Positions 7,424 through 16,064 of a stretch of 34,914 nucleotides of DNA are shown here, one piece after another (positions within the stretch are counted from its first letter, which is position 1; every line of letters begins with the position of its first letter). The notes beneath the pieces are model-generated. The model saw only the letters and a program-made list of their open reading frames with translations. It was not told the origin of the DNA and ran no database searches. The stretch comes from an uncultured Clostridia bacterium (GTDB lineage: Bacteria > Bacillota > Clostridia > Peptostreptococcales > Anaerovoracaceae), in the NCBI GenBank assembly GCA_944383465.1, contig CALWPQ010000029.1, positions 1 through 34,914 on the forward strand, in the 5' to 3' direction. The position numbers and the translations under genes are program-made.

Positions 7424-8049
7424 TGCTTAACATTGCACTTCCAAAGGGCAGACTCGGAGATAAAGTGTATGACATGTTTGAGGCCGCAGGCTACGAATGC
7501 CCGCAGATTAAGGAAAAAACGCGCAAGCTCATATTTGAAAACGAAGAAAAACAGGTGCGCTATTTTTGGGTAAAACCGTCCGATGTCTCAATATATGTAG
7601 AGCGTGGAGCTGCCGATATTGGTGTTGTCGGCAAAGACATTCTCATAGAATACGAGCCTGAAATCTACGAGCTTGCAGATCTCAATGTCGGCAAATGCCG
7701 TATGTGCGTGGCGGGGCCTAAAGACTTCCGCGACAGCGGCGAAAAAAAGCTCAAGGTCGCGACCAAATTTACCAATACTGCGCGTCAGTACTATGCTCAG
7801 AGCGGGCGCGATATAGATATCATAAAGCTCAATGGCTCGATAGAAATTGCGCCTATACTCGGTCTTTCCGATGTCATAGTTGACCTCGTGGAAACGGGTA
7901 CAACGCTTAAAAAAAACGATCTTGCGGTGCTCGAAGTCATAAGCTCAATAAGCGCGAGGTTAATTGCAAACAAAGCGAGCTTTAAGTTTAAGAATAAAGA
8001 AATAGAAACCGTGGTCAGCAGGATAAAGGAGCAGATAAAAATTGATTAA
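7423..8049 (+). CDS. hisG: ATP phosphoribosyltransferase catalytic subunit, short form
   Basis: HisG condenses ATP and PRPP to phosphoribosyl-ATP, the first step of histidine biosynthesis. At 208 residues it is the short form, lacking the C-terminal regulatory domain, and so requires HisZ encoded just upstream. The typical start MLNIALPKGRL is present, as are the strand-loop ADIGVVGKDIL and the PRPP-binding loop VDLVETGTTLKKN near residues 150-162. It is coupled to hisZ through TAATG and overlaps hisD by 8 bases. Both features suggest that HisZ and HisG are made in fixed proportion. Confidence 0.96.
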   Translation: MLNIALPKGRLGDKVYDMFEAAGYECPQIKEKTRKLIFENEEKQVRYFWVKPSDVSIYVERGAADIGVVGKDILIEYEPEIYELADLNVGKCRMCVAGPKDFRDSGEKKLKVATKFTNTARQYYAQSGRDIDIIKLNGSIEIAPILGLSDVIVDLVETGTTLKKNDLAVLEVISSISARLIANKASFKFKNKEIETVVSRIKEQIKID

Positions 8050-9319
8050 GATATATAATTATGGAGAAGTTGAAAACAGCGAAATATTCGCGCGGCAGAA
8101 TACAGAGGAAAATGTCAGCAAAGCAGTAAGTGAAATAATTGCGGAGGTCGTAAAAAACGGCGACAAAGCGCTTGTATCGTATGCGGAAAAATTCGATGGT
8201 GCAAAGCTCGCAGCACTTGAGGTGACGGACGCAGAAATTAAAGAGGCGTTTGGTGCGGTAGAACCTGCATTCATAGCTGTACTCGAAGAAGCAGCGGCCA
8301 ATATCAAACATTTTCACGAAAAGCAGGTAAGAAGCAGCTTTGTTATCAATGATAAGGACGGCGTTGTAATGGGACAGAAGGTGATGCCGATAGAGAAAGT
8401 CGGTATATATGTGCCGGGCGGTACAGCGGCATATCCATCAACCGTGCTTATGGACAGTATACCTGCTAAAATTGCGGGCTGCGCTGAAATCGTAATGGTA
8501 ACGCCGCCTTTAGCAAGCGGAAAAGTAAATCCTGTAATCCTTGCGGCTGCTAAAATTGCCGGTATAGACCGTATCTTTAAAACAGGCGGCGCTCAGGCAG
8601 TAGCAGCGCTTGCATACGGTACCGAATCGGTGCCGAAAGTTGACAAGATAGTCGGACCGGGCAATGCTTATGTAGCTGAAGCCAAAAAGCAGGTGTTCGG
8701 CAGAGTGGCGATAGATATGATAGCGGGTCCGAGTGAAATTCTCGTGGTTGCGGATTCAACATGCAATCCGAAATTCGTTGCCGCCGATATGCTGTCGCAG
8801 GCGGAGCACGATAAAATGGCAAGTGCGGTTTTGGTTACGGACAGCAGGGCCTTTGCGGAGCGGGTAAGCGCAGAGCTTGAGATGCAGATACCAAAGCTCG
8901 CGCGGGCTGAAATCGCAAGAGCGTCCATAGAAAATAACGGTAAAATCATCGTCGCGGAGGATAATCTGATGCTGGCAATAGATATAGCAAATGAAATTGC
9001 ACCGGAGCATCTCGAGCTGTGCATGGATAATCCGTTTGACTATCTCGACAAGATAAAGCATGCAGGCTCGATATTTATGGGTAAAAATTGTCCGGAAGCG
9101 CTTGGAGACTATTTTGCAGGGCCGAATCATACGCTTCCTACAAGCGGAACGGCGCGCTTTTCTTCACCGCTTTCGGTCGATGACTTTGTAAAAAAATCTC
9201 AGTTCACATATTTCAGTGCGCAGGCGCTCGAAAAAGTTGCCGATAAAGTAGCTTGTTTTGCTGAAAAAGAAGGACTTGGAGGACACGCTGAAAGTGTGCT
9301 CGTGCGTTTTAGAAAATAG
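8042..9319 (+). CDS. hisD: Histidinol dehydrogenase
   Basis: HisD is an NAD-dependent zinc enzyme that oxidises L-histidinol to L-histidine in two steps, the last of the pathway. At 425 residues it is normal length. Family signatures are in order: GQKVMPIEKVGIYVPGGTA, FKTGGAQAVAALAYGT, VDKIVGPGNAYVAEAKKQV, IAGPSEILVVAD, ADMLSQAEHDKMASAVLVT, APEHLELCMDNPFDYL and PTSGTARFSSPLSVDDF. Catalytic Glu-His (PEHLE) and the metal-binding His of the AEHD motif are present. The start is TTG at 8042 inside the hisG end, with AAAGGAG at 8025-8031. Confidence 0.97.
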   Translation: MIKIYNYGEVENSEIFARQNTEENVSKAVSEIIAEVVKNGDKALVSYAEKFDGAKLAALEVTDAEIKEAFGAVEPAFIAVLEEAAANIKHFHEKQVRSSFVINDKDGVVMGQKVMPIEKVGIYVPGGTAAYPSTVLMDSIPAKIAGCAEIVMVTPPLASGKVNPVILAAAKIAGIDRIFKTGGAQAVAALAYGTESVPKVDKIVGPGNAYVAEAKKQVFGRVAIDMIAGPSEILVVADSTCNPKFVAADMLSQAEHDKMASAVLVTDSRAFAERVSAELEMQIPKLARAEIARASIENNGKIIVAEDNLMLAIDIANEIAPEHLELCMDNPFDYLDKIKHAGSIFMGKNCPEALGDYFAGPNHTLPTSGTARFSSPLSVDDFVKKSQFTYFSAQALEKVADKVACFAEKEGLGGHAESVLVRFRK

Positions 9320-9340
9320 TGAGAAAGCAAGGGCCAATAT

Positions 9341-9357
9341 CCGCGCCTTAGGTGCGG
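9341..9357 (+). other. Small hairpin between hisD and hisC
   Basis: CCGCGC pairs with GTGCGG (one G-U) around a five-base loop in the 82-base hisD-hisC gap, the longest gap inside the operon. There is no T run, so it is not a terminator. It may stabilise or mark a processing point of the transcript. Confidence 0.3.
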
Positions 9358-9401
9358 AGAAATATATGATATAGACGAAGTATATAGAAAAGGGAGTAAA
9401 A

Positions 9402-10469
9402 ATGAGCAGATTTTTCAGTGAAAAATATAAAAATCTTGTGCCGTATGTTCCGGGAGAGCAGCCGCAGGAGATAAAGTATCTAAAGCTTAATACCAACGAG
9501 TCGCCGTTTCCGCCGTCAAAGGGCGTCGCAGAAGCGGTAGCAGCAGAAGCGGAAAGACTTCAGCTCTACTCCGATCCCGATTCAAAGGAGCTCACGGCCA
9601 AAATTGCCGAAGTTTACGGTGTAAAGCCGTCTCAGGTGGTAGTGACAAACGGCTCGGACGAAGTGCTGAATTTCGCATTTATGGCGTTTGCCGATGAAAA
9701 AAGACCGCTTGCGTTTCCGAATATAACATACGGATTTTACACGGTATTTGCCGATATTAATCATATACCGTATACGGAAATTCCGCTGCGCTGTGATTTT
9801 ACGATAAATCCGGAAGATTATACGGGCATAAATAAAAATATCGTAATCCCAAACCCGAACGCTCCTTCAGGCTATGAGCTTCCTCTCACAGACATAGAAA
9901 AAATAGTAGCTTCAAACCCTGATAACCTTGTTATAATCGACGAGGCATATGTGGATTTTGGCGCCGAGAGCGCAGTGCCGCTCATAAATAAGTACGATAA
10001 TCTGTTTGTGACACAGACATTTTCCAAGTCGCGCTCGATGGCTGGGGCAAGACTCGGCTTCGGCATTGCCAGTGAAGAGCTGATAAGCGACATAAATACC
10101 ATACGCTATTCGACAAATCCGTATAACATCAACAGGATGACGGCTGCAGCCGGCTATGCCGCACTTTGCGATAACGATTATTATATGAAAAACTGCCGTA
10201 TAATAGAAGAAAATCGTGAGCAAGCAGCTTCCGAGCTAAAAAAGCTCGGCTTTACCGTTCTTCCGTCAAAGGCGAATTTTATCTTTGCAAAATCGGAGCG
10301 CATAAGCGGTGAAAAGCTCTATACAGAACTCAAAAAAAGAGGTATACTTATAAGACACTTTGATAAAGAAATTATCAGGGATTATAACCGTATTACGATA
10401 GGCACGCAGGCGCAGATGGAAAAGCTCGTGCAGACAGTAAAGGAGATATTGGAGGAACAGGAAGGATGA
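9402..10469 (+). CDS. hisC: Histidinol-phosphate aminotransferase
   Basis: HisC is a PLP-dependent class I/II aminotransferase converting imidazole-acetol phosphate and glutamate to histidinol phosphate. It has 355 residues, typical for the family. Visible signatures: KLNTNESPFPPS at the N-terminus, YSDPDSKELTAKIAEVYGV, TNGSDEVLNFAF (PLP phosphate site), NPNAPSGYELPLTDIE, VIIDEAYVDFG (the Asp that pairs with the PLP nitrogen), and TFSKSRSMAGARLGF with the Schiff-base Lys at residue 209. AAGGGAG lies upstream of the ATG. The stop overlaps the hisB start (ATGA). Confidence 0.96.
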   Translation: MSRFFSEKYKNLVPYVPGEQPQEIKYLKLNTNESPFPPSKGVAEAVAAEAERLQLYSDPDSKELTAKIAEVYGVKPSQVVVTNGSDEVLNFAFMAFADEKRPLAFPNITYGFYTVFADINHIPYTEIPLRCDFTINPEDYTGINKNIVIPNPNAPSGYELPLTDIEKIVASNPDNLVIIDEAYVDFGAESAVPLINKYDNLFVTQTFSKSRSMAGARLGFGIASEELISDINTIRYSTNPYNINRMTAAAGYAALCDNDYYMKNCRIIEENREQAASELKKLGFTVLPSKANFIFAKSERISGEKLYTELKKRGILIRHFDKEIIRDYNRITIGTQAQMEKLVQTVKEILEEQEG

Positions 10470-11053
10470 GAAATGCGGAAATAAAAAGAAAAACGGCGGA
10501 AACCGATATTATGCTGAAACTCAGTCTTAACGGCAGCGGCAGGTCAAACTGCGATACGGGATGTGGCTTTCTCAATCATATGCTTACGCTCTTTGCAAAA
10601 CACGGGCGCTTTGACCTTGATGTTTTCTGTAAAGGCGATACTGACGTGGACGATCACCATACCGTTGAGGATATAGCAATTTGTCTTGGCAAAGCGTTTG
10701 CCGCTGCGCTCGGCGATAAAAAAGGCATCGTAAGATATGGAAATACGCTGCTGCCGATGGACGAGGCGCTCATTCTCACGGCAGTCGATATTTCGGGAAG
10801 AGGCGGCTGCTTTTATGCGCTTGAAATCCCGACAGAAAAAGTCGGTACATTTGATACAGAGCTGTGCCGCGAATTTTGGTATGCCTTTTCGCAAAATGCG
10901 GGAGTTACTCTCCATATAAGACAGCTTGCGGGCATCAATTCGCATCATATCATAGAAGGCGCGTTCAAGTCCGCTGCGCGCAGTCTCAAAGATGCGGTGG
11001 CGATAGACGAAAAGTATGCGGACGAAATACCGTCGACGAAAGGAAGTCTTTAG
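10466..11053 (+). CDS. hisB: Imidazoleglycerol-phosphate dehydratase
   Basis: HisB is a manganese enzyme dehydrating imidazole-glycerol phosphate to imidazole-acetol phosphate. It has 195 residues and only the dehydratase domain; the phosphatase domain fused to it in E. coli is absent here and replaced in function by the PHP protein at 13855. Metal-binding motifs are present: GFLNHMLTLFAKHGRFD, DTDVDDHHTVEDIAI, and later RQLAGINSHHIIEGAFKS. It ends in a conserved-type C-terminus PSTKGSL. GGAACAGGAAGG precedes the ATG, which overlaps the hisC stop by four bases. Confidence 0.96.
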   Translation: MRNAEIKRKTAETDIMLKLSLNGSGRSNCDTGCGFLNHMLTLFAKHGRFDLDVFCKGDTDVDDHHTVEDIAICLGKAFAAALGDKKGIVRYGNTLLPMDEALILTAVDISGRGGCFYALEIPTEKVGTFDTELCREFWYAFSQNAGVTLHIRQLAGINSHHIIEGAFKSAARSLKDAVAIDEKYADEIPSTKGSL

Positions 11054-11668
11054 ATGATAGCAATAATAGATTACGGAGTGGGCAATCTGTTTTCGCTGCG
11101 CTCGTCGCTCGGCTTTATCGGCGCCGAAGCAAAGGTGACATCAGATCCGGAGGAAATAAAAAATGCAGATAAGCTCATACTTCCCGGCGTAGGCGCATTT
11201 GCAGACGCTGCATTAAAATTAAAAGAAAGCGGGCTCGATATAGTTATAAAGGAAGAAGCTGCGCGCGGCAAGGAGCTTATGGGCATATGCCTTGGAATGC
11301 AGCTTCTATTTGAAAAGAGCTATGAATACGGTGAGCACGAAGGACTTGGGCTTATAAAAGGAAGCATAGTTCCTCTGGCAGGATATATTCCAGAAAACCT
11401 CAAAATACCGCATATCGGCTGGAACGCCATTAGCTTCAAAAAAGAGCACAAGCTTTTTAAATACATAAAAGAGGGCGATTTTGTGTATTTTGTGCACTCC
11501 TACTACGCTGCGGACTGCGAAGACAGCGTCATTGCCGATACCGAGTACGGAGCACGCGTGACGGCGGCGGCGGCCAGCGGAAACATAATGGGCTGCCAGT
11601 TTCACCCTGAAAAAAGCGGAAACGTAGGACTTAATATTTTAAGAGCATTCTGTGAAACGGAGAATTAA
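11054..11668 (+). CDS. hisH: Imidazole glycerol phosphate synthase, glutamine amidotransferase subunit
   Basis: HisH hydrolyses glutamine and passes ammonia to HisF. The 204-residue class I amidotransferase has its complete triad: nucleophile Cys79 in GICLGMQLLFE, and His184 and Glu186 in FHPEKSGN. The N-terminal YGVGNLFSLRSSL, the oxyanion-loop segment LPGVGAFADA and the NPHIGWN-like segment PHIGWNAI are also recognisable. It begins at the base after the hisB stop, with AAAGGAAG upstream. Confidence 0.96.
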   Translation: MIAIIDYGVGNLFSLRSSLGFIGAEAKVTSDPEEIKNADKLILPGVGAFADAALKLKESGLDIVIKEEAARGKELMGICLGMQLLFEKSYEYGEHEGLGLIKGSIVPLAGYIPENLKIPHIGWNAISFKKEHKLFKYIKEGDFVYFVHSYYAADCEDSVIADTEYGARVTAAAASGNIMGCQFHPEKSGNVGLNILRAFCETEN

Positions 11669-11669
11669 A

Positions 11670-12383
11670 ATGATTATTTTACCGGCAATAGATTTGTATG
11701 ATAAAAAAGCAGTGCGTCTTTTCAAGGGCGATTACGAAAATATGACTGTTTACAGTGACAATCCAATAGAAATTGCGCATGACTTTGAAAAAAAGGGTGC
11801 AGAGTACATACATATGGTAGACCTTGAGGGCGCAAAAAACGGCACGACAGCAAATATTGAAATAGTAGCTAAGGTTGCCAAAGAGACAAGCCTATTCGTT
11901 GAAATTGGCGGCGGCATCCGCGATATGGAGACGGTGAAGCGCTATTTTGACTGCGGAGTTTCACGCGTAATTCTGGGTACGGCGGCGGTTACAGACGAGA
12001 GTTTCTTAAGAGAAGCGACAGCGGCATACGGTGAAAAGATTGCAGTCGGCGCTGATGTAAAGGATGGTTTCATAGCCATAAAAGGCTGGCTTGAAAAATC
12101 GCAGTATTCGCTCGCAGACTTTTTCGATAAGATGCAGCACATCGGTATTAAAAATATTATCTGTACCGACATATCAAAGGATGGAGCGATGAAGGGCACA
12201 AACCTCGCTATGTACGAAGAGCTTGCAGAACGCTACTCTTTGGACATTACGGCATCAGGCGGTGTTTCAAATTTAGATGATGTAAAAGCGCTGCGCGCGA
12301 TGAATCTTTACGGTGCGATTATCGGCAAAGCGTATTATACAGGCGCGATAGATTTAAGGGAAGCGATAGAGGTGGCAAAATGA
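11670..12383 (+). CDS. hisA: Phosphoribosylformimino-5-aminoimidazole carboxamide ribotide isomerase
   Basis: HisA is a (beta-alpha)8-barrel isomerase opening the ribose of ProFAR to PRFAR. The start is set at ATG 11670 because MIILPAIDLYDKKAVRL is the family N-terminus and GGAG (11659-11662) is seven bases upstream. The longer frame from GTG 11652 would add six basic residues inside hisH. Phosphate-binding and catalytic segments are visible: PAIDLYDKKAVRLFKGDY (first catalytic Asp), IEIGGGIRD (written VEIGGGIRD here), GAVTD-type loop, TDISKDGAMKGTN (second Asp) and ASGGVSNLDD. It has 237 residues, normal. The stop overlaps hisF (ATGA). Confidence 0.95.
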   Translation: MIILPAIDLYDKKAVRLFKGDYENMTVYSDNPIEIAHDFEKKGAEYIHMVDLEGAKNGTTANIEIVAKVAKETSLFVEIGGGIRDMETVKRYFDCGVSRVILGTAAVTDESFLREATAAYGEKIAVGADVKDGFIAIKGWLEKSQYSLADFFDKMQHIGIKNIICTDISKDGAMKGTNLAMYEELAERYSLDITASGGVSNLDDVKALRAMNLYGAIIGKAYYTGAIDLREAIEVAK

Positions 12384-13138
12384 TTACCAAGAGAATAATT
12401 CCGTGTCTCGATGTAAAAAACGGGCGCGTTGTGAAGGGCGTGAATTTTGAAGGACTTGTCGATGTTTCATCTCCAACCGGACTTGCTGAGTACTATTCGG
12501 AAAACGGAGCGGATGAGCTTGTATTTTACGACATTACAGCTTCGTTTGAGGGTCGGGAGCTTTTTACCGATATACTGACGAAAGTTGCAAGAAGGATATT
12601 TATTCCGCTTACGGTCGGAGGCGGCATAAACACAGTCGCTGATTTTGACCGCGTGCTCAAATGCGGCGCGGACAAGGTGAGTGTAAATTCGGGAGCTATC
12701 AAGAATCCTGAGCTCATAAAGGAAGCGGCGCAGAAATACGGCAACCAGTGCGTAGTACTTTCTACAGATGTGAAGAGGGTTGGCAGCGAATTCCGCGTAT
12801 TTGCCAAAGGCGGGCGCGAGGATACCGGTATGGAAGCGATAGGCTGGATTAAAAAGTGCGTTGAACTCGGCGCAGGAGAGGTCGTTGTCAATTCTATAGA
12901 CACTGATGGTGTAAAAAAGGGCTTTGACATCGAAATGCTGAAAGCCGTTACCGCGGCTGTAAATGTACCCGTTATTGCTTCGGGAGGTGCTGGGTCGACT
13001 GCTGATTTTATAAATTTATTTAGAGAAATCCCCGATATAGACGCAGGCCTTGCTGCTTCGGTATTTCACTTTGGTGAAATAAAAATCCCTGATTTAAAGG
13101 CGGAGCTTGCAAAAAATAACATTACAGTGAGGTTGTAA
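12380..13138 (+). CDS. hisF: Imidazole glycerol phosphate synthase, cyclase subunit
   Basis: HisF uses ammonia from HisH to cyclise PRFAR to imidazole-glycerol phosphate and AICAR. This is a 252-residue TIM barrel homologous to HisA. Signatures: [19 protein letters not shown] with the first catalytic Asp, [43 protein letters not shown] (Asp in the family position around 130), [13 protein letters not shown], and [13 protein letters not shown] with ASVFHFGE near the C-terminus. GAGGTGG precedes the ATG. AICAR links the pathway back to purine synthesis. Confidence 0.97.
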   Translation: MITKRIIPCLDVKNGRVVKGVNFEGLVDVSSPTGLAEYYSENGADELVFYDITASFEGRELFTDILTKVARRIFIPLTVGGGINTVADFDRVLKCGADKVSVNSGAIKNPELIKEAAQKYGNQCVVLSTDVKRVGSEFRVFAKGGREDTGMEAIGWIKKCVELGAGEVVVNSIDTDGVKKGFDIEMLKAVTAAVNVPVIASGGAGSTADFINLFREIPDIDAGLAASVFHFGEIKIPDLKAELAKNNITVRL

Positions 13139-13139
13139 A

Positions 13140-13790
13140 ATGACAAACATTGAGGAACTAAAATTTGACGATAAAGGGCTCATTCCTGCGATAGTAGTCG
13201 ATGCCGTGAGCAAAAAGGTGCTGACATTGGCATATATGAACAGGGAAAGCCTTAAAATTTCTATGGAAAAAGGCTGTACCTGTTTTTTTAGCCGTTCGCG
13301 CCAGGAGCTTTGGCTTAAAGGCGAAACGAGCGGCAACTTCCAGCACATTGTGTCGATAGCAGCAGACTGCGACAAGGATGCACTTGTGGTAATGGTAGAA
13401 AAGGATGGCCCCGCGTGTCATACAGGCAGCGATTCATGCTTCTTTAATCCCGTATACCAAAGTGCGGAGTTGCAGGAATTCAGCATAGACGGACTTTACG
13501 ATATGCTCGCAGGCAGAAAAGAAGAGAGACCTGAAGGCTCGTACACGACGTATCTCTTTGAAAAAGGTATAGACAAAATTTTGAAAAAGGTTGGTGAAGA
13601 GGCTACGGAAGTAATCATAGCCGGCAAGGCTGATGACAAAGCGGAAACGGTGTACGAAATTGCCGACCTTGCTTATCATATAATGGTGCTGATGGTGCAG
13701 ATGGGTATAAGCACTGAGGATATCCGCAAGGAGCTTGCCTCGCGCCATATCATCGACCATAAGGTAAAGCAGGAAAAGATGACGAAATGA
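13140..13790 (+). CDS. hisIE: Bifunctional phosphoribosyl-AMP cyclohydrolase / phosphoribosyl-ATP pyrophosphatase
   Basis: This is a two-domain protein of 216 residues carrying steps 2 and 3 of the pathway. The N-terminal HisI domain (about 1-105) has [33 protein letters not shown], Mg-binding [10 protein letters not shown] and zinc-site [12 protein letters not shown]. The C-terminal HisE domain (about 118-205) is an all-alpha MazG-like pyrophosphatase with [29 protein letters not shown] and [17 protein letters not shown]. The fusion is common in bacteria. It follows hisF by one base. Confidence 0.96.
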   Translation: MTNIEELKFDDKGLIPAIVVDAVSKKVLTLAYMNRESLKISMEKGCTCFFSRSRQELWLKGETSGNFQHIVSIAADCDKDALVVMVEKDGPACHTGSDSCFFNPVYQSAELQEFSIDGLYDMLAGRKEERPEGSYTTYLFEKGIDKILKKVGEEATEVIIAGKADDKAETVYEIADLAYHIMVLMVQMGISTEDIRKELASRHIIDHKVKQEKMTK

Positions 13791-13854
13791 CCGGGCGGCA
13801 GAACGGCGAGATGAAAGAATGATAAAGTAATGAAGTAAAAATGAGGGAAAAAAG

Positions 13855-14601
13855 ATGGAAAAAACGACGATGTCCAATTACCATACGCACACAGTTTACT
13901 GCGACGGAAATGATACGCCGGAAGCGCTTGTGCTTGAAGCGATAAGACTCGGCTGCCCGTCAATCGGATTTTCAGGGCATTCTTTTACCGAATTCGACCA
14001 AAGCTACTGTATGTCGCGCGAGAAAACAGAAGAATACAAAAGAGAAGTGCGCGCCCTCAAAGAAAAGTATCGCGGGCAGATAGAGATTTTGCTGGGGGTG
14101 GAGCAGGACTACTATTCTGAAGAGCCCACAGATGAATACGACTATGTGATCGGTTCGGTGCATTACATCTTAAAAGACGGCGTGTACCTTACAGTCGACT
14201 GGACGCGCGAGCAGCAGGAAGAAGATGTGAAAATTTATTACGGCGGTGATTTCTATGCCTATGCCGAGGATTATTATAAAATCGTTGCCGATATTTACAG
14301 AAAAACAAAGTGCGACATAGTAGGTCATTTCGATCTTATCACTAAGTTCAATCAGGATGACGCGCTGTTTGATACGAAAGATGAAAGATACAGAAACGCT
14401 GCGCTTGCTGCTGTACGTGCACTTTTAAAAACACCTGCTGCCTTTGAGATCAATACAGGGGCAATAGCGCGCGGGCTCAGAACTGAGCCATATCCTGCAA
14501 AATTTATACTCGACGAAATTTATAGAGAGGGCGGGGAGGTGCTGATTACATCAGATTGCCACGCAAAGGAAAATCTGCTCTTCGGTTTTGACTGCGTATA
14601 G
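13855..14601 (+). CDS. hisJ: Histidinol-phosphatase, PHP family (HisJ-type)
   Basis: This is a PHP-domain metallophosphatase converting histidinol phosphate to histidinol, the activity missing from the monofunctional HisB. Metal-binding motifs: NYHTHTVYCDG (HxH), SIGFSGHSF, LGVEQDYY, DYVIGSVHY, DIVGHFDLITKFN, FEINTGA and LITSDCHAKEN. At 248 residues it stops soon after LLFGFDCV. HisJ/HisK proteins normally carry about 20 more residues of a closing helix, so the C-terminus is short. All catalytic motifs are intact, so activity is likely. GAGGG (13843-13847) precedes the ATG. It follows hisIE by 64 bases and ends the operon. Confidence 0.9.
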   Translation: MEKTTMSNYHTHTVYCDGNDTPEALVLEAIRLGCPSIGFSGHSFTEFDQSYCMSREKTEEYKREVRALKEKYRGQIEILLGVEQDYYSEEPTDEYDYVIGSVHYILKDGVYLTVDWTREQQEEDVKIYYGGDFYAYAEDYYKIVADIYRKTKCDIVGHFDLITKFNQDDALFDTKDERYRNAALAAVRALLKTPAAFEINTGAIARGLRTEPYPAKFILDEIYREGGEVLITSDCHAKENLLFGFDCV

Positions 14602-14649
14602 AGATTAAATTATGTAAAGAGTATAAAAAGTGATAAGTTTAAAGATAAG

Positions 14650-14696
14650 AAAAACCGCGCGGTACAATTTATTGATTTCCGCGCGGCATATTTTTG
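14650..14696. terminator. Bidirectional terminator between hisJ and spoVG
   Basis: CCGCGCGG at 14655-14662 and 14679-14686 (self-complementary, so each copy pairs with the other) form a GC stem. An A run lies on the left and TATTTTTG on the right. It serves the convergent hisJ (plus) and spoVG (minus) transcripts. Confidence 0.85.
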
Positions 14697-14698
14697 TC

Positions 14699-14983
14699 CT
14701 ATTCAGCTTCCGTTTGTTCTGGCTGCTCTGCAAGTACTTTTTCGTATTCTGCAAATATAGCGTCTTTGATTTTGTTTCTTGTTTCCGAATTAAGCGGGTG
14801 AGCAATATCTCTGAAATCGCCTTCGCCCATTTTTCGTGACGGCATCGCGATGAACGGTCCATTCTGACCTTCGATAATCTTAATGTCGTGTACAACAAAT
14901 TCATCGTCAAATGTAATAGATATAACGGCTTTCATTTTTCCTTCTTCGCTTACTTTGCGGACTCTTACATCGGTAATATTCAT
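14699..14983 (-). CDS. spoVG: Septation/sporulation RNA- and DNA-binding regulator SpoVG
   Basis: SpoVG is a small conserved regulator affecting septation, sporulation and many surface genes in Firmicutes; it binds nucleic acid. From ATG 14983 the protein is 94 residues, matching the family: [74 protein letters not shown] longer frame to 15007 exists, but AAAGGGTGG sits 7 bases before ATG 14983, so that start is chosen. The acidic tail (EQPEQTEAE) is variable in the family. It lies downstream of purR on the same strand, as in Bacillus, though yabJ is absent. Confidence 0.95.
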   Translation of the reverse strand: MNITDVRVRKVSEEGKMKAVISITFDDEFVVHDIKIIEGQNGPFIAMPSRKMGEGDFRDIAHPLNSETRNKIKDAIFAEYEKVLAEQPEQTEAE

Positions 14984-15048
14984 AGATACACCACCCTTTC
15001 GGCTCAATTATAAAATGTAGTATTGCATACTTTATGTATACAGCTATA

Positions 15049-15077
15049 ATTATAAACTGTCAGAAAATTTTTGGCAA
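15049..15077 (-). promoter_or_regulatory. Promoter of spoVG
   Basis: On the minus strand, TTGCCA (15077-15072), 17 bases, then a perfect TATAAT (15054-15049). It gives spoVG its own sigma-A-type promoter directly behind the purR stop. The AT palindrome ATTTTTTAAAAAAT (15080-15093) overlaps the end of purR. In Bacillus spoVG is sigma-H dependent; I do not see a clear sigma-H site here. Confidence 0.65.
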
Positions 15078-15084
15078 GTATTTT

Positions 15085-15894
15085 TTAAAAAATCTGACAA
15101 TTTGGTTGTATATCTGTTATTTTGCGCTCTTCATCGACATCGCCGAGAAGCAATAGCGACACGTAGTCGCTGATTTTCTTGCGTTCAGGCACGGTGCTTG
15201 TCATCACCACTCCCGTACCGACAATACTGACATCAAACTCGCTGAGTATTTCCGCGATACCGTTGACGCTGCCGCCGCCGCGCATAAAGTCATCAATGAT
15301 GATCGCACGCGAGCCGCTTTTTACAGCGCGCTTGGAAATCGACATCTTCTGTATTCGGTCGTAAGAGCCGGAAAAATAGTTGATACTTACGGTAGAGCCC
15401 TCGCTGACTTTAGCTTCGCGCCTTATCACGACAAGCGGCAAATTGAGGAGATACGCTGTCATCGTAGCTACAGGTATGCCTTTTGTCTCTATTGTAGCTA
15501 TAAAATCTGCGCCCGCATTTTGAAATTTACGCGCAAATACAGCAGCTACGCGGCTTACAGTATACGCGTCGAACATAATATCGGAGGTGTAGAGAAATCC
15601 GCCGCCGAGTATGCGGCTCTTATCGCGCAGCCTATCGCACAGCTCTTCCTGAAGCTCGCGCACTTTTTCATCTGATATATAAGGCACAAATTTTACACCG
15701 CCTCCAGCACCGGGTGTAGTCTCGATGCTTCCGAGCTCCATAGCTTTGCAGATTTCAGATACGTTTTTCAGATCCTCGCTGATGCTCGATTTAGCCGCGT
15801 CAAAGAGATCACAGAAGTATTTAAGGCTGAAATTTTTGTTAGGGGCGTCAGTTAAAATTTTCATAATTGCGCCGATACGCATAGTTTTTTTCAT
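15085..15894 (-). CDS. purR: Purine operon repressor PurR (Bacillus/Clostridium type)
   Basis: PurR is a PRPP-responsive repressor with an N-terminal winged helix (residues 1-75: MRIGAIMKILTDAPN, AAKSSISEDLKNV, TTPGAGGGVKFVPY) and a phosphoribosyltransferase-fold effector domain. The latter shows GGGFLYTSDIMFD, TIETKGIPVATMTA, VIRREAKVSEGSTVSINYFSGS and the PRPP loop IIIDDFMRGGGSV near residue 200. It has 269 residues from ATG 15894, close to the 285 of B. subtilis PurR. The frame runs upstream to 16131, but GGAG lies just before ATG 15894 and the extra residues are not family-like. It is divergent from murC. Confidence 0.95.
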   Translation of the reverse strand: MKKTMRIGAIMKILTDAPNKNFSLKYFCDLFDAAKSSISEDLKNVSEICKAMELGSIETTPGAGGGVKFVPYISDEKVRELQEELCDRLRDKSRILGGGFLYTSDIMFDAYTVSRVAAVFARKFQNAGADFIATIETKGIPVATMTAYLLNLPLVVIRREAKVSEGSTVSINYFSGSYDRIQKMSISKRAVKSGSRAIIIDDFMRGGGSVNGIAEILSEFDVSIVGTGVVMTSTVPERKKISDYVSLLLLGDVDEERKITDIQPNCQIF

Positions 15895-15921
15895 TGCGGA
15901 GGCTCCTTTCATTATAAATAA

Positions 15922-15950
15922 ATAGTAAATGTTTTTCGTTTTTTTGTCAA
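15922..15950 (-). promoter_or_regulatory. Promoter of purR with possible PurBox pair
   Basis: On the minus strand, TTGACA (15950-15945), 17 bases, then TACTAT (15927-15922). CGAA cores lie on opposite strands at 15936-15939 (minus, within the spacer) and 15964-15967 (plus), 24 bases apart. PurBoxes in Bacillus are paired inverted sites with CGAA cores, so autoregulation is possible. Promoter confidence is good; operator confidence is low. Confidence 0.6.
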
Positions 15951-15993
15951 ATTTTATCTCAAGCGAAAAAAGTGCTGAAAGAGTAATGCAAGG

Positions 15994-16022
15994 TTGATTT
16001 TTATCAGTGTTTTGCGTATAAT
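15994..16022 (+). promoter_or_regulatory. Promoter of the murC-glmU-prs-pth-mfd operon
   Basis: TTGATT (15994-15999), 17 bases, then a perfect TATAAT (16017-16022), about 43 bases before the murC ATG. It is back to back with the purR promoter. Confidence 0.7.
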
Positions 16023-16064
16023 ATAAAATAGCAGACAGTATGTTTTTATAGAGGAGATTTGACA

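Noticed and set aside
12526..12930. Long minus-strand frames opposite hisF and other his genes
   Set aside because: Antisense shadows of strongly conserved coding sequence; residue composition is not protein-like and no start signals are present.
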